This document shows, in pieces, positions 9,169 to 17,193 of a DNA stretch of 64,000 bases. The notes under the pieces are model-generated. The model was not told where the DNA came from, ran no database searches, and was given only the letters and a program-made list of their open reading frames with translations. How positions within the stretch are numbered: the first letter of the stretch is position 1; every line of letters begins with the position of its first letter. Source of the stretch: Pseudotabrizicola formosa (GTDB taxonomy: Bacteria; Pseudomonadota; Alphaproteobacteria; Rhodobacterales; Rhodobacteraceae); assembly GCF_002900965.1 (NCBI RefSeq), contig NZ_PJOM01000002.1:310001-374000 (forward strand). Reading direction: 5' to 3'. Position numbers and translations under genes: made by a program.

Positions 9169-9758
9169 CTGAAGGTGTCATCCTCATCGGCCCAGCTGAC
9201 CAGACGCGACAGATCGGGGCGCGGGCGGTCCGGCCCCATCGGTCCGGGGGTGGCGATGTGGATGATGCCTGCCACCGTTTCCTGTGCTGTGCAGCCAAAG
9301 GCCTCTGCCCGGAAGGCGGCGTCATGCGACGGCCAGCCCGACAGCCAGCACGCGCCCCAGCCGGCGGCCGTGGCGGCATGGACGATGTTCATGCACAAGG
9401 CCCCCGCCGACAGCAGCTGTTCGGCCAGCGGCACCTTTTCGGCGGGTTTGGGCGATGAGATCACCACCACCGCCAGCTGCCCGCGATCGAACTGGCCCCG
9501 GCCTTTTTCGACCATCTGCGCGTCGCCGCCAAGCGCAAGCGCCCGCGCCTCGGCCAGATCGGCCAGCCGCGCCATGGCGGCACGGTCCAGTACGATCATC
9601 CGCCAGGGTTCCAGCTTGCCATGATCGGGCACGCGGGCGGCAAGGGTCAGGATCTGCAGGACCGCGTCGCGGTCAGGCACCGGGGCGGTAAAGGTCTTGG
9701 CCCCTGGTGAGCGGCGGGTGGCCAGATACGCGAGCACGGCAGGGTTCGGGTCAGGCAT
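9165..9758 (-). CDS. nitroreductase family FMN oxidoreductase
   Basis: A 197-residue nitroreductase-fold protein. It starts with LATRRSPGAKTF (FMN-binding RRS motif), continues with ARVPDHGKLEPWRM, and has GWGACWLSGWPS and the C-terminal GPMGPDRPRP segment. The size matches the compact YdjA-like group of NAD(P)H-dependent flavoproteins acting in the cytosol as homodimers. The natural substrate is unknown. It is the first gene of a two-gene minus-strand unit with the EI24 protein and diverges from the DUF167 gene. Confidence 0.85.
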   Translation of the reverse strand: MPDPNPAVLAYLATRRSPGAKTFTAPVPDRDAVLQILTLAARVPDHGKLEPWRMIVLDRAAMARLADLAEARALALGGDAQMVEKGRGQFDRGQLAVVVISSPKPAEKVPLAEQLLSAGALCMNIVHAATAAGWGACWLSGWPSHDAAFRAEAFGCTAQETVAGIIHIATPGPMGPDRPRPDLSRLVSWADEDDTFR

Positions 9759-9879
9759 TGGGCGCTCCGGTCTTTGGTCGGGTGCAAGCTATGCGGTGGC
9801 GCGGCGGAATTCCAGTGCCCGCGGGCAGGTTGCATCGGGCGCGCGGCTGGGTCAGGGTCGTGGCAGACGGGGGGGGGAC

Positions 9880-10134
9880 ATGATCAAAGGCGCATGGAGC
9901 CATCTGGCCCTGGCAGGGGCCGAGATCCGGGTCCGGGTGACGCCGCGCGCCCGGCAGCCGGGCGTGACCCATACGGATGAAGGCTTCCGCATCAGCGTGA
10001 CCGCACCGGCGGATGAGGGGCGTGCCAATGCTGCGGTCGTGGAGGCGCTGGCCCATGCTTTGGGCGTGGCGAAAATACGGCTTACCCTTGTGCGCGGGGC
10101 CACGGCGCGCGACAAGACATTCCGGCTTGATTGA
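9880..10134 (+). CDS. DUF167 family protein (YggU-like)
   Basis: An 84-residue protein of the DUF167/UPF0235 family, recognised by RVTPRARQPGV, the central APADEGRANAAVVEALA block and the end LVRGATARDKTFRL. Members are small conserved cytosolic proteins without an established biochemical role. The ATG at 9880 is preceded by a run of G residues that serves as the ribosome binding site. The DMT-type transporter follows 22 bases later on the same strand. Confidence 0.85.
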   Translation: MIKGAWSHLALAGAEIRVRVTPRARQPGVTHTDEGFRISVTAPADEGRANAAVVEALAHALGVAKIRLTLVRGATARDKTFRLD

Positions 10135-10156
10135 CCCGATCCCGAAAGGCCCGCCC

Positions 10157-10594
10157 ATGTCTCAGCTTCCCGCGCTTCTGGCCATTCTTCTGGGCGGTAT
10201 CGCCATTGCGGTGCAGGCCCCGCTGAACGGGGCCCTGGGCAAAACCCTTGGGGCGACGCTGCCAGCCGCGGCGGTGTCTTTTGCCGTCGGTTTCATCGCC
10301 CTGCTGGCGCTGAGCTATGCAACGGTCAGCCATCCCTTTGCCAGGCTGGGCAGCGTGCCGCTGTGGCAATGGGCGGGGGGGTTGCTGGGGGCGTATTACG
10401 TCTGGTCGGTGATTTCGGGCGTGCCGACGCTGGGGGTGGTGACCGCGATGGCGGCGCTTATTCTGGGGCAGATGGCGGGGGCGCTGGTGCTTGATGCCAT
10501 CGGGGCCTTTGGGGTGCCGGTACAGCCGATCAGTCTGACCCGGGTGCTGGCGGTTTGCCTCGTGGCGGCGGGGGTCGTTTTGTCGCGGCTTTAG
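10157..10594 (+). CDS. DMT-superfamily small membrane transporter (DUF606/YdcZ-like)
   Basis: A 145-residue integral membrane protein with five hydrophobic segments. The opening AILLGGIAIAVQAPLNGALG and the middle GVPTLGVVTAMAALILGQMAGAL are characteristic of the DUF606 half-size drug/metabolite transporters, which probably act as dimers. The substrate is unknown. Its stop overlaps the stop region of the convergent small gene on the other strand (10591-10594). Confidence 0.8.
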   Translation: MSQLPALLAILLGGIAIAVQAPLNGALGKTLGATLPAAAVSFAVGFIALLALSYATVSHPFARLGSVPLWQWAGGLLGAYYVWSVISGVPTLGVVTAMAALILGQMAGALVLDAIGAFGVPVQPISLTRVLAVCLVAAGVVLSRL

Positions 10595-10845
10595 GCGGTG
10601 GTTGATGGTTTGGCGGGCCGTTCCAGCCGGTAGCTGCCTTCGGGCAGGTCAAGCGCCGCCGCCAGATCGGCCAGTTGCCCCATCGACAGGGTCACCCGAA
10701 CGACATCGCCCGTCAGGGGGTCTTGCTGTTCCAGCACCACGCATTCCTCGAAGGCAAGGATGGTGACATCCTCTTCCAGACCCTCGGACCCTTCGTCGAT
10801 CAGGGTGATCACCGTCGCGTCGAAATCGTGTTCAATGGTAAACAT
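10591..10845 (-). CDS. conserved small protein of unknown function
   Basis: An 84-residue acidic protein beginning MFTIEHDFDATVITLID. The ATG at 10845 begins the structured region; the open frame upstream to 10998 looks non-coding. Similar short proteins occur in Rhodobacteraceae, but I do not recognise a domain. No signal peptide or membrane segment is visible; the balance of beta-prone and acidic residues suggests a small cytosolic domain. The upstream 211 bp (10846-11056) is shared with the divergent M48 protease gene and shows no recognised regulatory motif. Confidence 0.6.
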   Translation of the reverse strand: MFTIEHDFDATVITLIDEGSEGLEEDVTILAFEECVVLEQQDPLTGDVVRVTLSMGQLADLAAALDLPEGSYRLERPAKPSTTA

Positions 10846-11056
10846 GGCATCAGAGTAGCGCCGCTGCCTTGGCAAGCGCAATATCATATTCTGCGGGGCA
10901 GGTGACACCCCCGGCGAGGCCAAGATCTGGCTGCAGAGGCCCCGACCCGTGCAACTTGGCGTGAAGGGTGATGCGGGGCCTTTTGTCTGCCGGGGCACCT
11001 GCTATCTTGCCAGACAATCAAAAGAAAAACTCCGACAATAATCCGTGAGGCGGCAG

Positions 11057-11797
11057 ATGGTCTTTCAACGCATCGCAATGATGGTGGCTTTCGCGGGTAT
11101 GTTGGCCGCCTGCCAGCCTGTGGCCTATCCGGCCAATGGTCCGGCGATGCCGCCCTTGCCCTTGCCGGCGGGGTCGGCCCCCTTTCCGGGCGACCGGTTG
11201 ACCGAAGAGCAGGCCGCGCGCAATTTCGTGGCCGTGGTGGCGCGCGTGGAACCGGTGGCCGAAGCGATGTGCCGTGAGCGCAACCCGCGCAGCAATTGCG
11301 ATTTCCAGATTGTGGTGGATGACCGCCCCGATCAGCCCCCCAATGCGTTTCAGACGCTGGACCGCTCGGGCCGGCCGATCATCGGCTTTACGCTGGCGCT
11401 GATCGCCGATGCGCGCAATGCCGATGAGATTGCCTTTGTCGTGGGGCATGAGGCGGCGCATCATGTGGCGGGGCATATTCCGCAGGTGCAGCGGACTGCC
11501 ACCACCGGGGCCGTGCTGGCCGGGGTGCTGGCGCAGGCCTCGGGCGCCACACCCGAGGCCGTGCGGGCCGCGCAGCAGATGGGGGCCACGATGGGCGCGC
11601 GGACCTATGCGCGCGATTTTGAACTGGAGGCCGATGCGCTGGGGGCCGAAATCGCGTTTCGTGCCGGGTTCGATCCGGTCCGGGGCTCGGCCTTCTTTGC
11701 CCGTCTGCCGGACCCGGGCGACCAGTTCCTTGGCTCTCACCCGCCCAACGCGCAACGGCAGGAGATCGTGCGCCGGGTCGCTGCGGGGTTGCGTTAA
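11057..11797 (+). CDS. M48 family metallopeptidase, lipoprotein
   Basis: A 246-residue secreted zinc protease. The N-terminus is a lipoprotein signal ending in the lipobox LAAC near residue 18, so it is probably anchored to the outer membrane facing the periplasm. The zinc motif is HEAAHH near residue 134 (HExxH) and the third ligand is in ELEADALG near residue 191, as in M48/BepA-type proteases implicated in outer-membrane protein quality control. Length fits a minimal M48 domain without TPR repeats. The ATG at 11057 follows GTGAGG; a GTG 12 bases upstream is an alternative start. Confidence 0.85.
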   Translation: MVFQRIAMMVAFAGMLAACQPVAYPANGPAMPPLPLPAGSAPFPGDRLTEEQAARNFVAVVARVEPVAEAMCRERNPRSNCDFQIVVDDRPDQPPNAFQTLDRSGRPIIGFTLALIADARNADEIAFVVGHEAAHHVAGHIPQVQRTATTGAVLAGVLAQASGATPEAVRAAQQMGATMGARTYARDFELEADALGAEIAFRAGFDPVRGSAFFARLPDPGDQFLGSHPPNAQRQEIVRRVAAGLR

Positions 11798-11872
11798 CGG
11801 ACGCCTGAGCTTGCACCCATGCCGGCTTTGTGTGCACTCATGCGGGTGCGGGCGGCAGGAGGGCAGGGGCTG

Positions 11873-13165
11873 ATGATTGCGACACGTTTCATGTTCGAGC
11901 TGCGCAAGGGGTTGCGCAAGCTGTGGGTGCGGACGTCGTTCTTCGGCGTGGCAGGGATTGCCGTTGTTGCCATAACACCGTTGGTGTCGCCCTTCCTGCC
12001 TGACTGGCTGGCCGATATCGAGGCCGCCGATGCGATCGAAAGCATCCTGAGCATCCTTGCCTCCAGCATGCTGGCGGTGACCACCTTTTCGGTGTCGATC
12101 ATGCTGACGGCCTATGGGGCGGCGTCGGGGTCGGGCACTCCGCGCGCGGTGACGCTGCTGAAGGAAGACACCACGTCGCAGATGGTATTGGCCACGTTTC
12201 TGGGGTCGTTCCTGTTTTCGCTGTTCGCTCTGATCGGCATCCGCAGCGGTGTCTTCGACGCCGCCGGTCGGGTGGTGCTGTTCTTTGCCACCATGTGGGT
12301 GGTGCTGGCAGTGGTGCTGGCGCTGGTGCGCTGGATCACGCATCTGACCGATTTTGGCCGGTTGATCGACACGGTGGACCGTGTCGAGGTCGCCGCGATG
12401 CAATCCATGAAGTCACGGATCGCGCAGCCGTTTCTGGGCGGCGTGCCGGCAGGCCCGGCAGAGCAAGACTGGATCGCGGTCTATCCCGAAGGCTCGGGCT
12501 ATTTGTGCCATGTCGATATGCCGGCCCTGCAAACGCTGGCCGAGACAGTGGGCGGAGATCAGCCCCTGATAAGGCTTGATGTTCTGCCGGGCAGCTTTGT
12601 CTATCGCAAACGGGTGCTGGCGTGGCTGTCGCCGCGGGTGCTGGCGGGGCCGGACAGGGAGGCCTGTCTGGAGACCGCGCAACATGCGTTCACCATCGCC
12701 AAGGCCCGGACCTTTGACCAAGACCCACGCTTTGGCCTGTCGGTCCTGTCCGAGATTGCCGAACGGGCGCTATCGCCGGCGGTGAATGACCCCGGCACGG
12801 CGTTGGATGTGCTGGGCCGGCAGTTCCGCGTGCTGGAGCAGTGGAGCGCGCGCGACGTGGACCCGGAGCCGGAGTTTGCGCTGATTGCGGTGCCAGGGCT
12901 GGCGATGCAGGATCTGCTGGAAGACGCCTTTGCCGGCATTGCGCGCGACGGGGCAGGGGTGATTTCGGTGCAGCTGCGCCTGCAGAAGATGCTTGCTGCT
13001 TTGGTGGACAGCGCGCCGGAGGCTTTTGCCGAGGCGGCCCTGCATCTGTCTGACCGGGCGCTGGCCGAGGCGCGCGGCGGGTCGCTCTACCCCGAGGATC
13101 TGCGCCGCATCGAACAGCTGAACGCCGATCTCTATGCGTCGCGGCCCGCGCGGGGCAGGCGATGA
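11873..13165 (+). CDS. DUF2254 family membrane protein
   Basis: A 430-residue protein of the DUF2254 family. Four hydrophobic segments lie in residues 20-150, with TTFSVSIMLTAYGAASGSGTPR between the second and third; the rest is a soluble domain containing PLIRLDVLPGSFV and SPAVNDPGTALDV. The family is predicted to sit in the inner membrane; function unknown. The ATG at 11873 is chosen for AGGAGGG ten bases upstream. The downstream IMPACT-family gene starts inside its stop codon. Confidence 0.85.
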   Translation: MIATRFMFELRKGLRKLWVRTSFFGVAGIAVVAITPLVSPFLPDWLADIEAADAIESILSILASSMLAVTTFSVSIMLTAYGAASGSGTPRAVTLLKEDTTSQMVLATFLGSFLFSLFALIGIRSGVFDAAGRVVLFFATMWVVLAVVLALVRWITHLTDFGRLIDTVDRVEVAAMQSMKSRIAQPFLGGVPAGPAEQDWIAVYPEGSGYLCHVDMPALQTLAETVGGDQPLIRLDVLPGSFVYRKRVLAWLSPRVLAGPDREACLETAQHAFTIAKARTFDQDPRFGLSVLSEIAERALSPAVNDPGTALDVLGRQFRVLEQWSARDVDPEPEFALIAVPGLAMQDLLEDAFAGIARDGAGVISVQLRLQKMLAALVDSAPEAFAEAALHLSDRALAEARGGSLYPEDLRRIEQLNADLYASRPARGRR

Positions 13166-13524
13166 TCCAGCTTGAGGCTGTGGTCAGTGACCGGGGCTCG
13201 CGCTATGCGGTGTCGGGCGGGGCGGTGGACGGGCGCGACGGGGTGGAGCGCTTTCTGCGTGATCTGAAGCGGCAAAAGAAATATGCCAGGGCCACGCACA
13301 ACAGTTGGGCCGCGATCCTGAGCGACGAGGGGCCTCTGCGGCAGGATGACGGCGAATCCGGCGCGGGCGCGGTGATCCTGAAGATGCTGGAGCGCGAAGG
13401 CCTGACCGATTGCATTGTGGTGGTGACGCGCTGGTATGGCGGCGTGCATCTGGGCGGCGACCGCTTTGCCCATGTGGTCACCTGTGTGCGCGCCTTTCTG
13501 GAGGCGTGGCGCAAGGCAGGCTAG
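13162..13524 (+). CDS. IMPACT/YigZ family protein, single-domain
   Basis: A 120-residue protein with the UPF0029 (IMPACT N-terminal) fold: SRYAVSGG, a KKYARATHNSWA block, the DDGESGAGAVILK motif and VVVTRWYGGVHLGGDRF. Typical YigZ proteins are about 200 residues with a second ferredoxin-like domain; here only the first is encoded. The ATG overlaps the stop of the DUF2254 gene (ATGA), so it is cotranslated. A role in translation or stress is suggested for eukaryotic IMPACT, but the bacterial role is unresolved. Confidence 0.85.
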   Translation: MIQLEAVVSDRGSRYAVSGGAVDGRDGVERFLRDLKRQKKYARATHNSWAAILSDEGPLRQDDGESGAGAVILKMLEREGLTDCIVVVTRWYGGVHLGGDRFAHVVTCVRAFLEAWRKAG

Positions 13525-13877
13525 CGCTGCCTGCGACGATGCGCGCGGTAGAGCAGCGGGGCAAGGATATGATCATAGAGCCGCTCGGCCCCCCACTGCA
13601 CACCGGGCAGGCCCGTCACCCACGCCAGCCAGCGCAGGTGCGGCATCTGCTGCCACAGCGCGCGGAAGGCCGCCAGACCGGAGAGCACCTGCCCTTGGTG
13701 CCAGACATGCAAGCGGCGGGCCGCCTGATCCGGGGTCAGCCCCCAGTCTGACGCCTGCTCCAGGGTGTCAAAGCGGATCGGCAGGCCGTCGCGCAGCGCG
13801 CGGCGCTGATAGGCGGTGATCTCGGCCCGGCAGATCGGGCAGGTCTGGTTGTAAAGCACGCGGGTCTGGTCATCCAT
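13521..13877 (-). CDS. DUF393 thiol-disulfide oxidoreductase-like protein
   Basis: A 118-residue DUF393 (DCC family) protein. It opens with VLYNQTCPICRAEI, a CxxC redox motif near residue 14, followed by RRALRDGLPIRFDTLE and a helical C-terminus ending in a basic tail. DCC proteins are predicted thioredoxin-fold oxidoreductases. The ATG at 13877 is used because the family starts just before the first beta strand. The stop overlaps the convergent IMPACT-family gene. Confidence 0.8.
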   Translation of the reverse strand: MDDQTRVLYNQTCPICRAEITAYQRRALRDGLPIRFDTLEQASDWGLTPDQAARRLHVWHQGQVLSGLAAFRALWQQMPHLRWLAWVTGLPGVQWGAERLYDHILAPLLYRAHRRRQR

Positions 13878-13982
13878 GAAATGCAAGATAGCACTTGGTG
13901 CGGCCACGGACAGTGTGACAGCCGCGCGCAGGGGCCGCGCACAGGGGCCGGGCGCGCTGGGGGACGCGCCCGGGCTTTGGCG

Positions 13983-14474
13983 TCAGGCGCTTTTGCGCGC
14001 CGGTTGCGCCGGTGCAAGCTCTGCGGTCAAGGTCAGAACCTGTCGCACGGCCTCGGCCGCTTCGGTCCCTTTTTTCACGAAATGCTCGGCAAAGAAGGCG
14101 GTCAGCACATCGGCGGGCTGGTAGTTGTGCGGGGTCAGCGACACCGAGAACACCGGAACGCCGGTGGTCATCTGCGCCTGCATCAGCCCGTCAATCACGG
14201 CACCGGCCACGAAATCATGCCGGTAGATCCCGCCATCGACCACAAAGGCGATGGCAACAACGGCATCATAGCGCCCGGTTTCCGCCAGCTTTTTCGCCAG
14301 CAGCGGCATTTCGAACGCGCCGGGCACGTCGAACGTGTCCACATCTGTCTGGGGCAAAAGGGTGGCGGCGGTGGCGACGAAACTGTCATGGGCGCGGTCG
14401 ACGATATCGGCATGCCAGCGGGCACGGATCACGGCGACACGGGCCGGGGCGGTGTAGGGAGTGGGGTTGGTCAT
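13983..14474 (-). CDS. ribH: 6,7-dimethyl-8-ribityllumazine synthase, RibH2 type
   Basis: A 163-residue lumazine synthase that condenses 5-amino-6-ribitylaminouracil with 3,4-dihydroxy-2-butanone 4-phosphate in riboflavin synthesis. RVAVIRARWHADI, the substrate loop VPGAFEMPLLAKKL and AFVVDGGIYRHDFVAGAVIDGLMQ match the decameric RibH2 class of Brucella and rhizobia rather than the icosahedral RibH1 class. The ATG at 14474 lies 76 bases downstream of an FMN riboswitch, so expression should fall when FMN is plentiful. It is the only riboflavin gene in the window. Confidence 0.92.
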   Translation of the reverse strand: MTNPTPYTAPARVAVIRARWHADIVDRAHDSFVATAATLLPQTDVDTFDVPGAFEMPLLAKKLAETGRYDAVVAIAFVVDGGIYRHDFVAGAVIDGLMQAQMTTGVPVFSVSLTPHNYQPADVLTAFFAEHFVKKGTEAAEAVRQVLTLTAELAPAQPARKSA

Positions 14475-14549
14475 TATGGAACCTTTGCGTTGCTGCGTCA
14501 GGCCCCAGAGCATCAAACGGCACTGGCCGCCGGGGAGGCGGACACAGAC

Positions 14550-14685
14550 CATTCTCTTTCATCCGGACTATACCGTCGGCCCCGGAGTTTCACCGGATCT
14601 GCTGACCCAAGTGCCCCACAGGGGGCGCAAGGCGCTCGCGGGCTTTACCGCCGGTGGGGAATTGCGCCCCGCCCTGAGAACACCC
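14550..14685 (-). promoter_or_regulatory. FMN riboswitch (RFN element)
   Basis: On the minus strand the conserved RFN blocks occur in order: TCTCAGGGCGGGG, ATTCCCCACCGGCGGTA, AGCCCGCGAGCGCC, GGTCAGCAGATCCGGTG, and CTCCGGGGCCGACGGTATAG followed by TCCGGATGAAAGAGAATG. These are the FMN-binding junction and closing stem of the known riboswitch. It lies directly upstream of ribH2, where binding of FMN would block its translation or transcription. Confidence 0.95.
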
Positions 14686-14751
14686 GTTTGCTACGGCTTT
14701 CGGCAGGACAGGGCAAGACAGGTTTTTGCGCAGCACCTGTGCAGAAACGGG

Positions 14752-15444
14752 TTACCCCAGCGCATAGCCCGCGCCGCGCACCGTGCGCAGCGGGTCTTCA
14801 CCGCCATTTTGCATCAAGGACTTGCGCAACCGGCCGATGTGCACATCCACCGTCCGGCTGTCGACATAGATGTCGCGGCCCCAGACCCTGTCCAGCAATT
14901 GCTCGCGTGACCAGACCCGGCCCGGCTTTTCCATGAAGGTGGAGAGCAGGCGGAACTCGGTCGGGCCCAGTTTCAGCACCGAATTGCCCCGGTAGACCCG
15001 GTGGGTTTCCGGGTCCAGCCTGATGTCATCCCATTCCAGCACCACGCCGATGGTGGACGGGCGCACGCGGCGCAATTGAACCCGGGCGCGGGCCATCAGT
15101 TCCAGCACCGAATAGGGTTTGATCACATAGTCATCGGCCCCGGTTTCCAGACCCCGTATCCTGTCCACCTCTTCGGCACGCGCCGAAAGCATGATGATCG
15201 GGATGGATCGGGTCTCGGGCCGGATCTTCAGCCGGCGGCAGACCTCGATCCCCGACAGTTCCGGCATCATCCAATCCAGGATGATGATATCGGGCGTGTC
15301 TTCGTCGACCATCATCAGCGCGTCTTCGCCATTGGCGGCCTGCACGACACGAAAGCCTTCGGCCTCCAGATTATAGGCCAGGACTTCGCGCTGTGCGGGC
15401 TCGTCTTCGACCAGCAACACAACGGGTTGAGAGGTATGAGCCAT
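14752..15444 (-). CDS. phoB: phosphate regulon response regulator PhoB
   Basis: A 230-residue OmpR/PhoB-family regulator. The receiver has VLLVEDEPAQRE, the phosphoacceptor Asp in IIILDWMMPELSG near residue 55, and the lysine in VIKPYS; the C-terminal winged helix ends in SRTVDVHIGRLRKSL and GAGYAL. PhoB activates phosphate-scavenging genes at PHO boxes when phosphate is low. It is the last gene of pstB-phoU-phoB, eight bases after phoU; the cognate kinase phoR is not in the window. Confidence 0.93.
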   Translation of the reverse strand: MAHTSQPVVLLVEDEPAQREVLAYNLEAEGFRVVQAANGEDALMMVDEDTPDIIILDWMMPELSGIEVCRRLKIRPETRSIPIIMLSARAEEVDRIRGLETGADDYVIKPYSVLELMARARVQLRRVRPSTIGVVLEWDDIRLDPETHRVYRGNSVLKLGPTEFRLLSTFMEKPGRVWSREQLLDRVWGRDIYVDSRTVDVHIGRLRKSLMQNGGEDPLRTVRGAGYALG

Positions 15445-15452
15445 CAGCTGCC

Positions 15453-16169
15453 TCAGATCGTGGTCGTGGCGGAATCAGCCAGTGAGGTGAAATCGCTTTT
15501 GGGCCTGTCGTCATCGGGAAGCTTGCCGTTGACCAGATACAGCACCTGTTCGGCAATGCCCGTCGCATGATCACCGACCCGTTCGATGTTCTTGGCGATG
15601 AAATGCAGATGCATGCAGGCGGTGATGTTGCGCGGGTCTTCCATCATATGGGTCAGGAATTCGCGGAACACCGAATTGTACATCTGGTCTACTTCGGCAT
15701 CGCGCTTGCGCACATCCTCGGCCAATGTCGCATCCCGCGTGACATAGGCGTCCAGCGCATCTTTCAGCAATCCGACCACCGAGCGCGCCATGCGCGAAAT
15801 CGACCCGGATGATCCGTTGACCGGACGCATCTGGTTCAGCACCAGCGAGCGCTTGGCCAGGTTCTTGGCATAATCGCCCGAGCGTTCGAGCGAGCCCACG
15901 ATCCGCATCACCGTCAGGACGGTGCGCAGATCGGTGGCGGTGGGTGAGCGCAGGGCGATGATGCGCGCGCATTCGGTGTGGATCAGGTCTTCCAACTCGT
16001 CGATGACCCGGTCACCAGCGCGGACCTGGGCCGCCAGGGCTTCGTCGCGGGTTTCCAGCGCCTGTGCGGCCTGCAGCAGGGCGTGTTCGACAAGCCCCCC
16101 CATTTTCATGACAAGCGCCTGAACGCTTTCAAGGTCGCGGTCAAACGCCGTGTGGATGTGCGGTTCCAT
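15453..16169 (-). CDS. phoU: phosphate transport system regulator PhoU
   Basis: A 238-residue all-helical PhoU with two repeats of the PhoU domain; the E(D)xxxD metal-binding patterns are seen in ERSGDYAKN and NIERVGDHATG. PhoU links the Pst importer to the PhoR-PhoB system and represses the regulon in high phosphate. Three in-frame ATGs (16178, 16175, 16169) follow the AGGA; the last has the best spacing and is chosen. The gene is 12 bases downstream of pstB. Confidence 0.92.
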   Translation of the reverse strand: MEPHIHTAFDRDLESVQALVMKMGGLVEHALLQAAQALETRDEALAAQVRAGDRVIDELEDLIHTECARIIALRSPTATDLRTVLTVMRIVGSLERSGDYAKNLAKRSLVLNQMRPVNGSSGSISRMARSVVGLLKDALDAYVTRDATLAEDVRKRDAEVDQMYNSVFREFLTHMMEDPRNITACMHLHFIAKNIERVGDHATGIAEQVLYLVNGKLPDDDRPKSDFTSLADSATTTI

Positions 16170-16181
16170 ACTCATCATTCC

Positions 16182-16979
16182 TCAGCCGATCCGGCCACTG
16201 ATATAGCTTTCGGTGCGGGGATCTTTGGGCGAGGTGAAGATCTGCCCGGTTTCCCCGTATTCGACCAAATTTCCAAGGTGGAAAAACGCGGTGCGCTGGC
16301 TCACACGTGCGGCCTGCTGCATCGAATGGGTGACGATCACCACGGAAAACTGGCTGCGCAATTCGTCGATCAGTTCTTCGACCTGCGCGGTGGCGATCGG
16401 GTCCAGCGCAGAACAGGGTTCGTCCATCAACAGCACTTCGGGCGAGGTGGCGATGGCGCGCGCGATGCACAGGCGCTGCTGCTGCCCCCCCGAAAGCCCG
16501 GTGCCCGGAGCGGCCAGACGATCCTTGACCTCGTTCCACAGTGCGGCCTTGCGCAGGCAGGATTCGACGATTCCGTCCAGTTCATCCTTGCTGCTGCTCA
16601 GCCCGTGGATCTTGGGGCCGTAGGCCACATTGTCATAGATCGACTTCGGGAAAGGGTTCGGTTTTTGGAACACCATGCCGACCTTTGCGCGCAGCTGGAC
16701 CGGGTCCACGCTGCGGTCATAGATATTCTCGCCGTCGAGCAGGATTTCCCCGGCGATCCGGGCCGAGGCCACGGTGTCGTTCATCCGGTTCAGACAGCGC
16801 AGGAAGGTGGATTTGCCGCAACCCGACGGCCCGATGAAGGCGGTCACGGTGTGGTCCAGAATATCGACATCGACATCCTTCAAAGCATGCGTGGTACCGT
16901 AATGCACCTGAACCCCGCGCGCCGTGATCTTGTTCTTGTGGTCGGACACGACCCTCTCCTCAAGCTGAATGTCTTTCAT
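16182..16979 (-). CDS. pstB: phosphate ABC transporter ATP-binding protein PstB
   Basis: A 265-residue ATPase subunit of the PstSCAB phosphate importer, acting at the cytosolic face of the inner membrane. Walker A is GPSGCGKST near residue 51, followed by [10 protein letters not shown]; the signature is [14 protein letters not shown] and Walker B is [13 protein letters not shown], all diagnostic of PstB. The upstream partners pstS, pstC and pstA are absent: the gene is preceded only by a divergent promoter region with a PHO box, so pstB-phoU-phoB is a separate transcription unit here. The ATG at 16979 begins the conserved protein. Confidence 0.92.
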   Translation of the reverse strand: MKDIQLEERVVSDHKNKITARGVQVHYGTTHALKDVDVDILDHTVTAFIGPSGCGKSTFLRCLNRMNDTVASARIAGEILLDGENIYDRSVDPVQLRAKVGMVFQKPNPFPKSIYDNVAYGPKIHGLSSSKDELDGIVESCLRKAALWNEVKDRLAAPGTGLSGGQQQRLCIARAIATSPEVLLMDEPCSALDPIATAQVEELIDELRSQFSVVIVTHSMQQAARVSQRTAFFHLGNLVEYGETGQIFTSPKDPRTESYISGRIG

Positions 16980-17076
16980 GGCGTCCCGCCTTTCCTTCGT
17001 CTGCGCACCACGCAAGCGTGAGGCGACTCGTTGCAGGTGCAATACCGCAGCCGCATGACGGTCGTGCATCGGTTTT

Positions 17077-17094
17077 GTAACATGATCATGACAT
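17077..17094 (-). promoter_or_regulatory. candidate PHO box upstream of pstB
   Basis: On the minus strand ATGTCATGATCATGTTAC contains two 7-mers (ATGTCAT and ATGTTAC) separated by four bases, the 11-bp periodicity of PhoB boxes (consensus CTGTCAT-N4-CTGTCAT). It lies about 98 bp upstream of pstB. Its position in front of pstB-phoU-phoB suggests autoregulation. The site is also partly palindromic (ATGATCAT), so another regulator is possible. Confidence 0.6.
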
Positions 17095-17193
17095 GGCGCG
17101 CGATGGGTTTGCCCCTTTCGGTCGCGCGGGCTCTGGCCCTTTATGCGCCAGAGCGATAGCCTTTGCCGAAGACGAGCCCGCGAAAGGCAGGAT

